Part shown: piece by piece, positions 1 to 11,518 of the stretch
Position numbering within the stretch: position 1 is the first letter of the stretch
How the letters are laid out: every line of letters starts with the position of its first letter
Assembly (NCBI GenBank): GCA_948144175.1
Contig: CANXME010002517.1
Span: 62,001 to 126,000 of the forward strand
Length of the DNA: 64,000 nt
Direction of reading: 5' to 3'
Origin: Closterium sp. NIES-65
Taxonomy: Eukaryota; Streptophyta; Zygnematophyceae; Desmidiales; Closteriaceae
Program-made: the position numbers and the translations under genes
Notes under the pieces: generated by a model
Databases searched by the model: none
The model's input: the letters and a program-made list of their open reading frames with translations, nothing else
Told to the model about the DNA's origin: nothing

Positions 1-74
1 ATTCCGCCATTGTACCGCGTAGATACGAAATTACAGGAAGGGAGGAATTCGGTTGAATCAAATCGAACTATATT
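1..74 (-). repeat. CopA LTR fragment
   Basis: The stretch matches the interior of the CopA LTR in minus orientation: the block with GTAGAAACGAAATTCCAGG followed by GGAATTCGCTTGAATC in other copies. It is cut on the right by an opposite-orientation LTR start at 75 and on the left by the window edge. It is somewhat diverged from the younger LTRs. Confidence 0.75.
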
Positions 75-272
75 TGTTGGGTGCAAATTCACATTGCATG
101 ACATCCACCCGTCTGTTTGTACGAGTATGCGTATGCGAATGCATTTGGGAATGAATGGAATGTTCGTATGTTTGTTTGCTTTCGCAATTTTCGCTTGAAG
201 CATTTGCAGGTACTCGCGCATTATGCACTTCGGCATAACATTGTACGCGCTATGAACAGTACAAGCAGAAAG
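75..272 (+). repeat. CopA LTR 5' fragment
   Basis: It begins with the LTR terminus TGTTGGGTGCAAATTC and runs through about the first 198 bp of the LTR, to the block reading GAACAGTACAAGCAG. There it is interrupted at 273 by the minus-oriented LTR of A1. A related fragment in inverse orientation lies on the far side of the A1/A2 array at 11207-11391. Confidence 0.8.
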
Positions 273-1317
273 TGTTGGTGTAAGGGCCTAATAAACTCAA
301 GCTATTAAGACTTTATCACACTTAAAACCTCTCCTCAGGGTCACCTCCAAGGGTCCTTGGGTGCCTGGTACAAGACCAGCCCCTATCCTCGGGTCCGAGT
401 TTGTAGAGAGAGGGATCAAGAGGGACTTAGTCAAAACAGCAAGAGTACCTTGAACGTCGCGCAGCGTATTGTGCAGACTGTGGACCGGATTAAGCTGAGA
501 ATTTACTATATCAAAGCTCGCTCCAAGAGCTTTAAAATGTACCAAAATTCCTCGCGTTCGAGTGCTAGCGTACTTGCGTTTGACTCGTGTAGCATTCTGC
601 CGTCGCACCGCGTAGAAAGGAAATTCCGGCAAGGAAGGAATTCGCTTGAATCAATTTCACTATATTCAGGTACAAACAGAGAAGGAATAAATAGCTCTAG
701 CTAGCAAGGACCTTGGGAATCAACGTGGGAACAACCAGGGATGATCCCAAATAATTCCAAGCAACAGAACCAACCTGGCTAGAAAAAATAGCAGGTGGTA
801 GGTTGGTGAACAACCTCTGGTTCTGTTTTTCCAACCTGGGAAAACAACAACCAGGTTCAGGTCCTAAAAACAGAACCTGATTTGTCTTTGCCCAAACAGC
901 CAAATGCTGGTTCCGCTGGTTTCCCCTGGCCCTGTAGCATGCAGATACAGACAAACAACATCCTACCTTCACCTAAATTATACCCCTTTAATGCCTGCCC
1001 TGCTACACTATAGTCAACCAAACAAATTAGTACAATTTCGAGTTGGATAGAACTGAATATGCGCAATCAAGTAAGCCGAACCGCAAAGCTTCCATCTTGG
1101 GTTCCTTTGCGAGCTCCTCCTTTCTGCTTGTACTGTTCATAGCGCGTACAATGTTATGCCGAAGCGCACATTTTGCGAGTACCTGCAAATGCTTCAAGCG
1201 AAAATTGCGAAAGCAAACAAACACACGAACATACCATTCACGCGCAAATCCATTCGCACACGCATATTCGTACAAACAGACGGCAGGATGTCGTGCAATG
1301 TGAATTTGCACCCAACA
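273..1317 (-). repeat. 3' LTR of CopA A1
   Basis: On the plus strand it starts TGTTGGTGTAAGGGCC and ends TTTGCACCCAACA. It is next to the complement of the polypurine tract (CACTCCCCCTC, 1318-1328). It is about 48 bp shorter than the usual 1,093 bp because a block is missing near 545-560, between CTCGCG and GAGTGCTAGCG. Confidence 0.9.
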
Positions 1318-1328
1318 CACTCCCCCTC
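1318..1328 (-). other. Polypurine tract of A1
   Basis: CACTCCCCCTC, the complement of GAGGGGGAGTG, directly abuts the LTR. It is the plus-strand primer for reverse transcription and is identical in position in A2, A3, A5, A6 and A7. Confidence 0.85.
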
Positions 1329-1359
1329 AGCCTGCCGGCTGCATCCCCATCATTCCATA

Positions 1360-4306
1360 CTAGTTCATGCTCATTCCACTCATGCGCACACAACGCCAAT
1401 GAGGCTCATCCGCAAGCCTCTTGGTGAGGAAGTCTGCTGGCTGCTGGTGAGTCTTGATGTAGATCGGATTCAGCGTCCCCCTCTTCACCTCCTTACGCAG
1501 CCAGTGCCACTTGATACGCATGTGCTTATTCAGCCCATGAAGCACAGCGTTCCTGGCCATCCCAAGAGCTCCCTTGCTATCACAAAACAGCGGCGTAGCA
1601 ACCTTTTTCTCCCGGCCAATCTCCTCTAACAGCCTCCTCAGCCAAATCACCTCCTTCACCCCATGGAACATCGCCATGTACTCTGATTCCACATAAGAGT
1701 GCTGTCTCCGTCTGCTTCTTTGACCTCCAACTAACAGGTCCTCCCCCAACTACGCAGATGTAACCTCCCACAGATGAGGAATCCTCCTTCTCAGAGGCCC
1801 ACGTAGCATCAGTAAAGCAAGTGAGAAAAAGCCTGCCTTCTCCAAGCCTCTCCCCCTTCTCTTTCAGCACCTCAACCCCTTTCTGCTTCACCTGTGCAGA
1901 TGCGGAGTATTGAACTCCAATGCTTGGGTGAGAGTTCAGATACTTTACCACACGCTCAGCTGCATCCACCTGCTCCTCTGATGAATTCTACACCACCCTA
2001 GCCAGCTGCCCAACCGAGAAAGAGATATCGGGCCTCGTGTGAACTGCTGCATACAAGAGGCTGCCTACCAAGGACTGAAATTGCTGCTGCTCTTCGGCTT
2101 CAACCCCTTCATCCTCTGCCGCTTTCACAAGCTTGAATTCTGCTGGCAGGGGAGTTGCAACCTTGCGCTCATTCTCAATCCCGTACTTCTCCCCAAGCTC
2201 CTTGATGAACTTCTCCTGGTGCAGCTTCAACCACCTGTGATCCAGATCCCTCTCCACGTGCATCCCGAGGTAGTACTTTACCTCCCCAAGGTTCTTGCAC
2301 TTGAAGTTCTCCATCAGCTGCTGCTGCACCTTCTGGATCTCCTTCATGCTGCTGCTAAAGAGAAGAATGTTGTCCACATAGACCAGAAACAGCACCAGCT
2401 TCTCCCCCTCCCCCTTGAGAAAGAGGCTCTCATCACAGCTGCTGGTCCTGAATCCCATCTCCTCTAAAACAGCTGCGTGGCGCCTGCTTCAAGCCGTAGA
2501 TGGACTTTTTCAGCTTGCACACCCTGCCCATACCATCCTCATACCCAGGTGGCTGCGTCATGAACACCTCCTCCTCTAAAATCCCGTTGAGGAATGCCGT
2601 TGATATGTCCATCTGGATAATGAATTTCCCACTAACGGCTGCATCTGCCAACAAGACACGAAGGGTAGGGGGTTTGGCAGTGGGAGCAAAGATCTCATTG
2701 AAGTCCCGCTTCTCCTTCTGCATAAACCCCTTAGCCACCAACCTACTCTTGTAGATGGTGACCTGCCCCTTGTCGTCAGTCTTGATCCTTAGCACCCACT
2801 TGCATTGTATCGCTTTCTTTCCCTCAGGCAGCACCACTTGTTCCCAAGTCCCATTCTCCAGCAGGCTCTGGTACTCAGCAACCCTAGAAGCTAGCCATTT
2901 GTCCCTATCTGGTCCAGCTAATGCCTCCTCCATGCTAGCTGGTTCCTCTGGTGCAGGGGCAGGAAAACAGTACGCAGGTTCATCCTCCTCATCCGGGTCA
3001 TAGCCATGCGGTAGAATCAGCAATGCCTCCTCAGTCCCAAGCTGCTGCTCCGCTACATCAGCTCCTGCAGTCAGCTTCTTAGTAGCCGTACGGGTACGTC
3101 CTGGCCTGGAGACGGGTGTCTCCCATCCCTTCATAACGACACCCTTCGGCTTCTTAGTTTTCCCCTGCTGCTGCTCTCCTCCCTCGGATCCAGCAGCTCC
3201 ACTAGTGCTACCGCTAGTCTCCACACCATCATTTTCTCCACCAGCAGGTGCCTCCTGCACCTTCTCTTTATCACCACCCTCTGCAGCTGCCTCCTCTCCC
3301 TCCTCCCACACACTAGGAGTCAGGTCCAGCTGCATGGTGATCTGCTCCATCTGCTGGGACACCCTGGCCTCCGGCTGTTTCTCCCAGCTCCCATATATCA
3401 TGCCCTCAACAAACTTCACATCCCTGCTGTCAAACAACACACCCTTGGAAGGTTCCCACAGCAGCCATCCCTTGCTCTCAGCAGCCAGCCCCAAATGCAC
3501 ACACCAGATTGCACTCGCCCCCAACTTACTGCGGTAGGTCTTGGGGATGTGGGCGACTGCCATGCAACCGAACACCCTCAGCATGTCCACCGGCGGCTTC
3601 CTCCCAAGCCACCTCTCCAACGGCACCCACGAATCTTCGTCCGCACCCACTCGAGCGTCCACAAGCTCTGGTTCTGCGGCAGGCTCAATCCGCTCGTGAA
3701 TTGAAGCCACGATTCCGGCAGCAGCGAGAGCATCTTAAGGCACTTGGTCTGCTCCGGGTAGGTGATTCCCGCGATCGCCAGCTTTGCGTAGAGATGACGC
3801 ATTTTGTCCAGGATGGGTTGTACCGGCTCTCCCTCGCTTAGGCGCAACGCGGACAGCTCCCTCTCCATCATGAGCGTCGCAGAGACGGAGGTAGGGGCGT
3901 GCAGCTCCTTCAACACCGTCCACGCCTTCGGACCGCACTCAACCTCCGGCAGCAGGTGCATGACGTGGTGACGCTGGTTCAGCTCCAAACTCTGCGACAT
4001 CAAGTAGTAGCCAGCCGAGGCGCGCTCGTCCCAATCTTCCTGAAGAGCGGGGTCACTCGGTCTAGGCTCCTCCCCAATCATTAGTTTCAGCAAACCGATC
4101 TGACGGAAATAAAGTTGCATTTTCCAGGCCCAATCATCATAGCCCTCACCATTGAACTTCTCGACGGTGAAGTTTTTCAGCACCTCCTTGATCAGCGAGC
4201 CCTGGCTTGTTCGCGCTCCCCTTGGCGCTGAAACACCAGAATCATGGCTGCCGCTACGATCTTGGGCTGAAGATTCACCAGCTACCGCCGAGGTGTTGCC
4301 CGCCAT
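1360..4306 (-). pseudogene. CopA A1 gag-pol, deleted and frameshifted
   Basis: This is the gag-pol polyprotein gene of copia copy A1, read right to left. Gag starts at the ATG at 4306 (MAGNTSAVAGESS) and runs about 225 codons. Then about 1.61 kb is missing relative to A2: the junction at about 3631 joins gag directly to the end of integrase, so the zinc knuckle, protease and integrase core are lost. The reverse transcriptase follows, but its YVDD box reads YVDN (codon 2369-2371), losing a catalytic Asp. A 20-bp deletion near 2476 shifts the frame. A TAG replaces Gln near 1988, and a small indel near 1695 disrupts RNase H. The C terminus, ending ...GMSMN, is present. It cannot encode a working enzyme set, although its ends would still allow mobilisation by a helper. 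Confidence 0.9.
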
Positions 4307-4337
4307 AGCTACCTATATCGAGGATCACTATAACGCA

Positions 4338-4349
4338 GCTCTGATACCA
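4338..4349 (-). other. Primer-binding site of A1
   Basis: GCTCTGATACCA, the complement of TGGTATCAGAGC, lies three bases inside the 5' LTR. It is complementary to the 3' end of initiator-methionine tRNA, the usual primer of plant copia elements. Confidence 0.85.
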
Positions 4350-4352
4350 GCT

Positions 4353-5444
4353 TGTTGGTGAAAGGGCCAAATAAACTCAAGCTATTAAGACTTTATCACA
4401 CTTAAAACCTCTCCTCGGGGTCACCTCCAAGAGTCCTTGGGTGCCTGGTACAAGACCAGCCCCTATCCTCGGGTCCGAGTTTGTAGAGAGAGGGATCAAG
4501 AGGGACTTAGTCAAAACAGCAAGAGTACCTTGAGCGTCGCGCAGCGTATCGTACAGACCGTAGATCGGATTAAGCTGAGAATTTCCTATATCGAAGCTCA
4601 CTCTAAGAGCTTTAAAATAAGCCAAGTTGCCTCGCGAAAAGTTTTGCCATTACGAATTTATGGGTCGGAAAGCGTTAGCCTAGCGTTGGAGTGCTAGCGT
4701 ACTAGCGTTGACTCGGGTAGCATTCCGCCGTCGCATCGCGTAGAAATGAAATTCCAGGAAGGGAGGAATTCGCTTGAATCAATTTCACTATATCCAGGTA
4801 CAACAGAGAAGGAATAAATAGTTCTAGCTAGCAAGGACCTTGGGAATAAACCTGGGAACAACCAAGGATGATCCCAAATAATTCCAAGCAACAGAACCAA
4901 CCTGGCTGGACAAAACAGCAGGTGGTAGGTTGGTAAACAACCTCTGGTTCTGTTTTTCCAACCTGGGAAAACAACAACCAGGTTCAGGTCCTAAAAATAG
5001 AACCTGTTTTGTCTTTGCCCAACCAGCCAAATGCTGGTTCCGCTGGTTTCCCCTGGCCCTGTAGCATGCAGATACAGACAAACAACATCCAACCTTCACC
5101 TAAATTGTACCCCTATAGTGCCTTCCCTGCTACACTATAGTCAACCAAACAAAACAGTACAATTTCGAGTTGGACAGAACTGAATCTGCGCAATCAAGTA
5201 AGCCGAACCGCAAAGCTTCCATCTTGGGTTCCTTTGCAAGCTCGTCCTTTCTGCTTGTACTGTTCATAGCGCGTACAATGTTATGCCGAAGTGCACAATG
5301 CGCGAGTACCTGCAAATGCTTCAAGCGAAAATTGCGAAAGCAAACAAACACACGAACATTCCATTCATACCCAAATCCATTCGCACACGCATACTCGTAC
5401 AAACAGACGGGAGGATGTCGTGCAATGTGAATTTGCACCCAACA
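4353..5444 (-). repeat. Shared LTR: A1 5' side, A2 3' LTR
   Basis: A complete 1,092-bp LTR. Its left edge abuts the PBS of A1 and its right edge abuts the polypurine tract of A2. Private variants tie it to the right LTR of A2 rather than to the left LTR of A1. Confidence 0.9.
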
Positions 5445-5455
5445 CACTCCCCCTC
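5445..5455 (-). other. Polypurine tract of A2
   Basis: CACTCCCCCTC directly abuts the middle LTR, on the pol side. Confidence 0.85.
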
Positions 5456-5486
5456 AGCCTGCCGGGTGCATCCCTATCATTCCATA

Positions 5487-8400
5487 CTAGTTCATGCTCA
5501 TTCCATTCATGCGCACACAACGCCAATGAGGCTCATCTGCAAGCCTCTTGGTGACGAAGTCTGCTGGCTGCTGGTGAGTCTTGATGTAGATCTGATTCAC
5601 CGTCCCCCTCTTCACCTCCTTACGCAACCAGTGCCACTTGATACGGATGTGCTTGTTCAGCCCATGAAGCACAGCGTTCCTGGCCATCCCAAGAGCTCCT
5701 TTGCTATCACAAAACAGCGGCGTAGCAACCTTTTGCTCCTGGCCAATCTCCTCTAACAGCCTCCTCAGCCAAATCACCTCCTTCACCCCATGGAACATCG
5801 CCATGTACTCTGATTCCACAGAAGAGAGTGCTGTCTCCGTCTGCTTCTTTGACCTCCAACTAACCGGTCCTCCTCCAACTACGCAGATGTATCCTCCCAC
5901 TGATCAGGAATCCTCCTTCTTAGAGGCCCACGTAGCATCGGTAAAGCAAGTGAGAAAGAGCTTGCCTTCTCCAAGCCTCTCCCCCTTCTCTTTCAGCACC
6001 TCAACCCCTATCTGCTTCACCTGTGCAGATGCGGAGTATTGAACTCCAATGCTTGGGTGAGAGTTCAGATACTTCACCATACGCTCAGCTGCATCCACCT
6101 GCTCCTCTGATGGATTCTGCACCACCCTAGCCAGCTGCCCAACCGAGAAAGAGATGTCGGGCCTCGTGTGAACTGCTGCATACAAGAGGCTGCCCACCAA
6201 GGACTGAAATTGCTGCTGCTCTTCGGCTTCAACCCCTTCATCCTCTGCCGCTTTCACAAGCTTGAATTCTGCTGGCAGGGGAGTTGCAACCTTGCGCTCA
6301 TTCTCAATTCCGTACTTCTCCCCAACCTCCTTGATGAACTTCTCCTGGTGCAGCTTCAACCACCTGTGATCCAGATCCCTCTCCACGTGCATCCCGAGGT
6401 AGTACTTTACCTCCCCAAGATTCTTGCACTTGAAGTTCTCCATCAGCTGCTGCTGCACCTTCTGGATCTCCTTCATGCTGCTGCTAAAGAGAAGAATGTC
6501 GTCCACATAGACCAGAAACAGCACCAGCTTCTCCCCCTCCCCCTTGAGAAAGAGGCTCTCATCACAGCTGCTGGTCCTGAATCCCATCTCCTCTAAAACA
6601 GCTGCCAACTTCTGGTACCAGCAACGTGGCGCCTGCTTCAAGCCGTAGATAGACTTTTTCAGCTTGCACACCCTGCCTGTACCATCCTCATACCCAGGTG
6701 GCTGCGTCATGTACACATCCTCCTCAAAAATCCCATTGAGGAATGCCGTTGATATATTCATCTGAATGATGAATTTCCCACCAACGGTTGCATCTGCCAA
6801 CAAGACACAGAGGGTAGGGGGTTTGGCAGTGGGAGCAAAGATCTCATTGAAGTCCCGCTTCTCCTTCTGCATAAACCCCTTAGCCACCAACCTACTCTTG
6901 TAGATGGTGACCTGTCCGTTGTCATCGGTATTGATCCTTAGCACCCACTTGCACTGTACGGCTTTCTCCTCCTCAGGCAGCACCACCAGCTCCCATGTCC
7001 CATTCTCTAGCAGGCTCTGGTACTCAGCATCCCTGGAAACCAGCCACTTCTCCTTATCTGGTCCAGCTAATGCTTCCTCCATACTAGCTGGTTCCTCTGT
7101 GGCAGGGGCAAGAAAACAGTACGCAGGCTCATCCTCCTCATCTGGGTCATAGCCATGCGGTAGAATCAGCAATGCCTCCTCAGTCCCAAGCTGCTGCTCC
7201 GCTACATCAGCTCCTGCAGTCAGCTTCTTAGTAGCCATACGGGTACGTCCTAGCCTGGAGACGGGTGTCTCCCATCCCTTCATAACGACACCCTTCGGCT
7301 TCTTAGTTTTCCCCTGCTGCTGCTCTCCTCCCTCGGATCCAGCAGCTCCACTAGTGCTACCGCTAGTCTCCACACCATCATTTTCTCCACCAGCAGGTGC
7401 CTCCTGCACCTTCTCTTTATCACCACCCTCTGCAGCTGCCTCCTCTCCCTCCTCCCACACACTAGGAGTCAGGTCCAGCTGCATGGTGATCTGCTCCGTT
7501 TGCTGGGACACCCTGGCCTCCGGCTGTTTCTCCCAGCTCCCATACATCATGCCCTCAACAAACTTCACATCCCTGCTGTCAAACAACACACCCCTGGAAG
7601 GCTCGCACAGCAGCCATCCCTTGCTCTCAGCAGCCAGCCCCAAATGCACACACCAGATTGCACTCGCCCCAGACTTACTGCGGTAGGTGTTGGGGACGTG
7701 GGCGACTGCCATGCAACCGAACACCCTCAGCATGTCCACCGGCGGCTTCCTCCCAAGCCACCTCTCCAACGGCACCCACGAGTCATCCCCAACCTTTGTG
7801 AGTACCCTGTTCCTAGCGACGGTAGCGTGCCGATCAGCATGGGGCCACATCAAGTTGCCCAGCCCAGATTCTATGAGCAGCGCGCTAGCTGTCTCCAGAA
7901 TTGTCCGGTTCGCCCGTTCTGCTACACCGTTGGACTGTGGGGTGTAAGCCGTGGTCAGCTCCCTCTGGATGCCCTGCCTCTTGAGCCAGGCCATCATCTC
8001 AGCTCCAAGGAACTCACCACCCCGATCTGTCCTAATCCGCTTCACCACACACTCCGCTTGCTTCTCCACGAACGGCAGCCAATCGTCTTGAATCGTGGAG
8101 GCGGCGTGATCTTTCTGCTTCAGCGGATACGCCCACATTGGCCTGCTCCAGTCATCCACTATGGTTAGGAAGTACCGCTCCCCCTTGTGCCCTTGCACCG
8201 GCAGCGGCTCCACCAAGTCCATGTGGACCAGCTCCAACGGCTTTTTGCTCCTTCCAGCCACACTATGGAAGGGGAAACGGGTGAACTTTGAAAGGAGGCA
8301 AATTTCACAGTTATCATCGGGTGGTTGTCCGTTCAGCTTCAAGCCCTTAACGGCTCCATCCTTCTCCAGCTGCTTCAGCAAAGGCATTGCCACATGTTCC

Positions 8401-10067
8401 AAACGTCGGTATGCAGTTGCCCACTCCGTCTCCCCAGATCTGGCCGACACTTTCACACCAACCCCTCCAACGGCGTTGCACTCCCCCTGGGATGCAGACC
8501 CCTCTCCAGCCTGCCCCCCACCGTGCCACGCCAGCGCCGGCAGCTGCCACATAGATCTGTACACGTCCTTGCTCTCGTGCAGATCCCAAAGCACCCGATT
8601 GCCCAGCTTCCCCTAATAAGTGCGAGCCCCATCCGTGTTGGTGTTCACCCCAGCCTTGCCAAGCTTACGGAGGGAGATGAGGTTGGCCTTCAGGTCGGGG
8701 ACAAGGAGAACGTCGTGCAGCACCACCGGCTTGCCATCCGCTCCCTTAAACGCAGCTCGTCCCGCACCAGCCACCTTCAACATGTGTCCAGAGGCGGAGC
8801 ACACCTCATTAATCGGTGCAGCGCGTACGTCGTCCAGCAGGTCCTTGCGCGGCGTCATTGTCCAAGCAGCGCCTGTGTCCAACACCCAATAGTCCAGGGG
8901 GTGCAGCTCTGCTCTAACCTTAGCAGATGCGTCTCCTTGCTCCCCCTTGTCTCCCATATGGAAGAATTGGCCCCAGGTGCGCTCCTTCTTCTCCGCACCG
9001 CCGTTGCCCTTCGGGTTGTTGTCGAACGAATCAGCGACCATGTTGGCGCCGTTTTTCTGGTTCCTCCGCGCACCGCCATCCTGGTGACGATTCTGGGGGG
9101 TCCATCCATCAGGTTTCTTATAGCACAAAAACCAGGGGTGCCCTTCCTTCTCACAATACCAGCAACTCCCTTTCATTTTGCCACCAGCACCCGACTTGCC
9201 CCCACGTCCAGATTTCGCACCGCGACCCCAACCGGTACCTCCTTGTTGGTCGTTGGAGTCGTCGTCTTTCTTTGCACCGCGTCCAGCACCACCGAAGCCA
9301 CGTCCTTTGGCACGTCGGCTCCCTTGCATCCCGTAGCCGCTGCTGCCGTCGTCTCCACCCCTCAGTTGGCGGCAACGGAAGTCCTCCTCCAGAATCTTCG
9401 TCCGCACCCACTCGAGCGTCCACAAGCTCTGGTTCTGCGGCAGGCTCAATCCGCTCGTGAATTGAAGCCACGATTCCGGCAGCAGCGAGAGCATCTTCAG
9501 GCACTTGGTCTGCTCCGGGTAGGTAATTCCCGCGATCGCCAGCTTCGCGTAGAGATTATGCATCTTGTCCAGGATGGGTTGTACCGGCTCTCCCTCGCTT
9601 AGGCGCAACGCGGACAGCTCCCTCTCCATCATGAGCGTCCCAGCAACGGAGGTAGGGGCGTGCAGCTCCTTCAACACGGTCCACGCCTTCGGACCGCACT
9701 CAACCTCCGGCAGCAGGTGCATGACGTGGTGACGCTGGTTCAGCTCCAAACTCTGCGACATCAAGTAGTAGCCAGCCGAGGCGCGCTCGTCCCAATCTTC
9801 CTGAAGGGCGGGGTTACTCGGTCTAGGCTCCTCTCCAATCATTAGTTTCAGCAATCCGATCTGACGGAAATATAGTTGCATTTTCCAGGCCCAATCATCA
9901 TAGCCCTCACCATTGAACTTCTCGACGGTGAAGTTTTTCAGCACCTCCTTGATCAGCGAGCCCTGGCTTGTTCGCGCTCCCCTTGGCGCAGAAACACCAG
10001 AATCATGGCTGCCGCTACGATCTTGGGCTGAAGATTCACCAGCTACCGCCGAGGTGTTCCCCGCCAT
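5487..10067 (-). pseudogene. CopA A2 gag-pol, two stops and RT catalytic Asp lost
   Basis: One reading frame of 1,527 codons from the ATG at 10067, broken by TAG at codon 485 (8613-8615, Lys in other copies) and TGA at codon 1388 (5904-5906, Ser in others). In order it carries gag, a CCHC zinc knuckle (CWYCEKEGHPWFLC), the protease DTGA box, the integrase HHCC region and D,D35E core, then reverse transcriptase and RNase H. The RT motif that reads MDISTAFLNG in most copies reads MNISTAFLNG here (codon 6756-6758), replacing the first metal-binding Asp, while YVDD is intact. Integrase also has MDLVEP instead of MDLVGP. The start is the first ATG after the PBS and is the same in all copies. Family assignment is certain; function is excluded. 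Confidence 0.93.
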
Positions 10068-10098
10068 AGCTACCTATATCGAGGATCACTATAACGCA

Positions 10099-10110
10099 GC
10101 TCTGATACCA
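10099..10110 (-). other. Primer-binding site of A2
   Basis: GCTCTGATACCA, three bases inside the LTR that begins at 10114; initiator-Met tRNA type. Confidence 0.85.
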
Positions 10111-10113
10111 GCT

Positions 10114-11206
10114 TGTTGGTGTAAGGGCCTAATAAACTCAAGCTATTAAGACTTTATCAAACTTAAAACCTCTCCTCGGGGTCACCTCCAAGGGTCCTTG
10201 GGTGCCTGGTACAAGACCAGCCCCTATCCTTGGGTCCGAGTTTGTAGAGAGAGGGATCAAGAGGGACTTAGTCAAAACAGCAAGAGTACCTTGAGCGTCG
10301 CGCAGCGTATCGTGCAGATCGTAGATCGGATTAAGCTGAGAATTTCCTAAATCGAAGCTCACTTTAAGAGCTTTAAAATAAGCCAAGTTGCCTCGCAAAA
10401 AGTTTTGCCATTACGAATTTATGGGTCGGAAAGCGTTAGCCTAGCGTTGGAGTGCTAGCGTACTAGCGTTGACTCGGGTAGCATTCCGCCGTCGCACTGC
10501 GTAGAAATGAAATTCCAGCAAGGAAGGAATTCGCTTGAATCAATTTCACTATATCCAGGTACAAACAGAGAAGGAATAAATAGTTCTAGCTAGCAAGGAC
10601 CTTGGGAATAAACCTGGGAACAACCAAGGATGATCCCAAATAATTCCAAGCAACAGAACCAACCTGGCTGGACAAAACAGCAGGTGGTAGGTTGGTAAAC
10701 AACCTCTGGTTCTGTTTTTCCAACCTGGGAAAACAACAACCAGGTTCAGGTCTTAAAAATAGACCCTGTTTTGTCTTTGCCCAACCAGCCAAATGCTGGT
10801 TCCGTTGGTTTCCCCTGGCCCTGTAGTTTGCAGATACAGACAAACAACATCCAACATTCACCTAAATTGTACCCCTATAGTGCCTTCCCTGCTACACTAT
10901 AGTCAACCAAACAAAACAGTACAATTTCGAGTTGGACAGAACTGAATCTGCGCAATCAAGTAAGCCGAACCACAAAGTTTCCATCTTGGGTTCCTTTGCA
11001 AGCTCGTCCTTTCTGCTTGTACTGTTCATAGCGCGTACAATGTTATGCCGAAGCGCACATTGTGCGAGTACCTGCAAATGCTTCAAGCGAAAATTGCGAA
11101 AGCAAACAAACACATGAACATACCATTCACACGCAAATGCATTAGCAGACGGATACTCGTACAAACAGACGGCAGGATGTCGTGCAATGTGAATTTGCAC
11201 CCAACA
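10114..11206 (-). repeat. 5' LTR of CopA A2
   Basis: A complete 1,093-bp LTR with ends TGTTGGTG and CACCCAACA. It shares the GAATTTATGGGTCGG variant with the LTR at 4353-5444. The flank after it (CTATT) continues into an older minus-oriented LTR fragment. Confidence 0.9.
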
Positions 11207-11391
11207 CTATTTATTATGCATACAATGTTGTGACGAAGCGTACATTGCGCGAGTACCTGCAAATGCATCAAGCAAAAATTGCTAAAGGAAACAATCACAC
11301 GAACATTCCATTCACACCCAAATACATTTGCACACGCATACTCGTATAAACAGATGGCAGGATGCTGTACAACGTAAATTTGCACCCAACA
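11207..11391 (-). repeat. Diverged CopA LTR terminal fragment
   Basis: This is the last ~185 bp of a minus-oriented LTR, ending GCACCCAACA. It is clearly more diverged than the LTR beside it (for example ATTGCTAAAGGAAAC where young copies read ATTGCGAAAGCAAAC). It corresponds in inverse orientation to the fragment at 75-272. Confidence 0.75.
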
Positions 11392-11518
11392 GTTTGTTTG
11401 TATCTGCATGCTACAGGGCCAGGGGAAACAAGCAAAACCAGAATTTGGCTGGTTGGGCAAGGACAAAACAGGTTCCCAGGATGGATAAACAGAAGCAGAG
11501 GTTGTTTAATTCTGGTTC
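11392..11518 (+). repeat. Diverged CopA LTR fragment
   Basis: A plus-oriented piece of LTR interior beginning GTTTGTTTGTATCTGC. It carries variants (AAGCAAAACCAGAATTTGG, GGGCAAGGACA) shared with the old LTR at 21219-21945, which marks an older subfamily. It passes into pol sequence at about 11519. Confidence 0.7.

Larger units (their letters stand above)
273..11206 (-). mobile_element. CopA A1/A2 array: LTR-internal-LTR-internal-LTR
   Basis: Two CopA copies in the same minus orientation share the middle LTR. The order on the plus strand is LTR 273-1317, A1 internal 1318-4352, LTR 4353-5444, A2 internal 5445-10113, LTR 10114-11206. The 5-bp flanks, GAAAG on the left and CTATT on the right, do not match, so this is not one insertion. 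The middle and right LTRs share private variants (a GAATTTATGGGTCGG block) that the left LTR lacks. They are therefore A2's own pair, and A1 has lost its 5' LTR. Unequal recombination between LTRs is the simplest explanation. Confidence 0.85.

Noticed and set aside
4353-5444. Middle LTR of the A1/A2 array read as two adjacent complete elements with their own LTRs
   Set aside because: Only one LTR is present between the A1 PBS and the A2 polypurine tract, so the elements share it.
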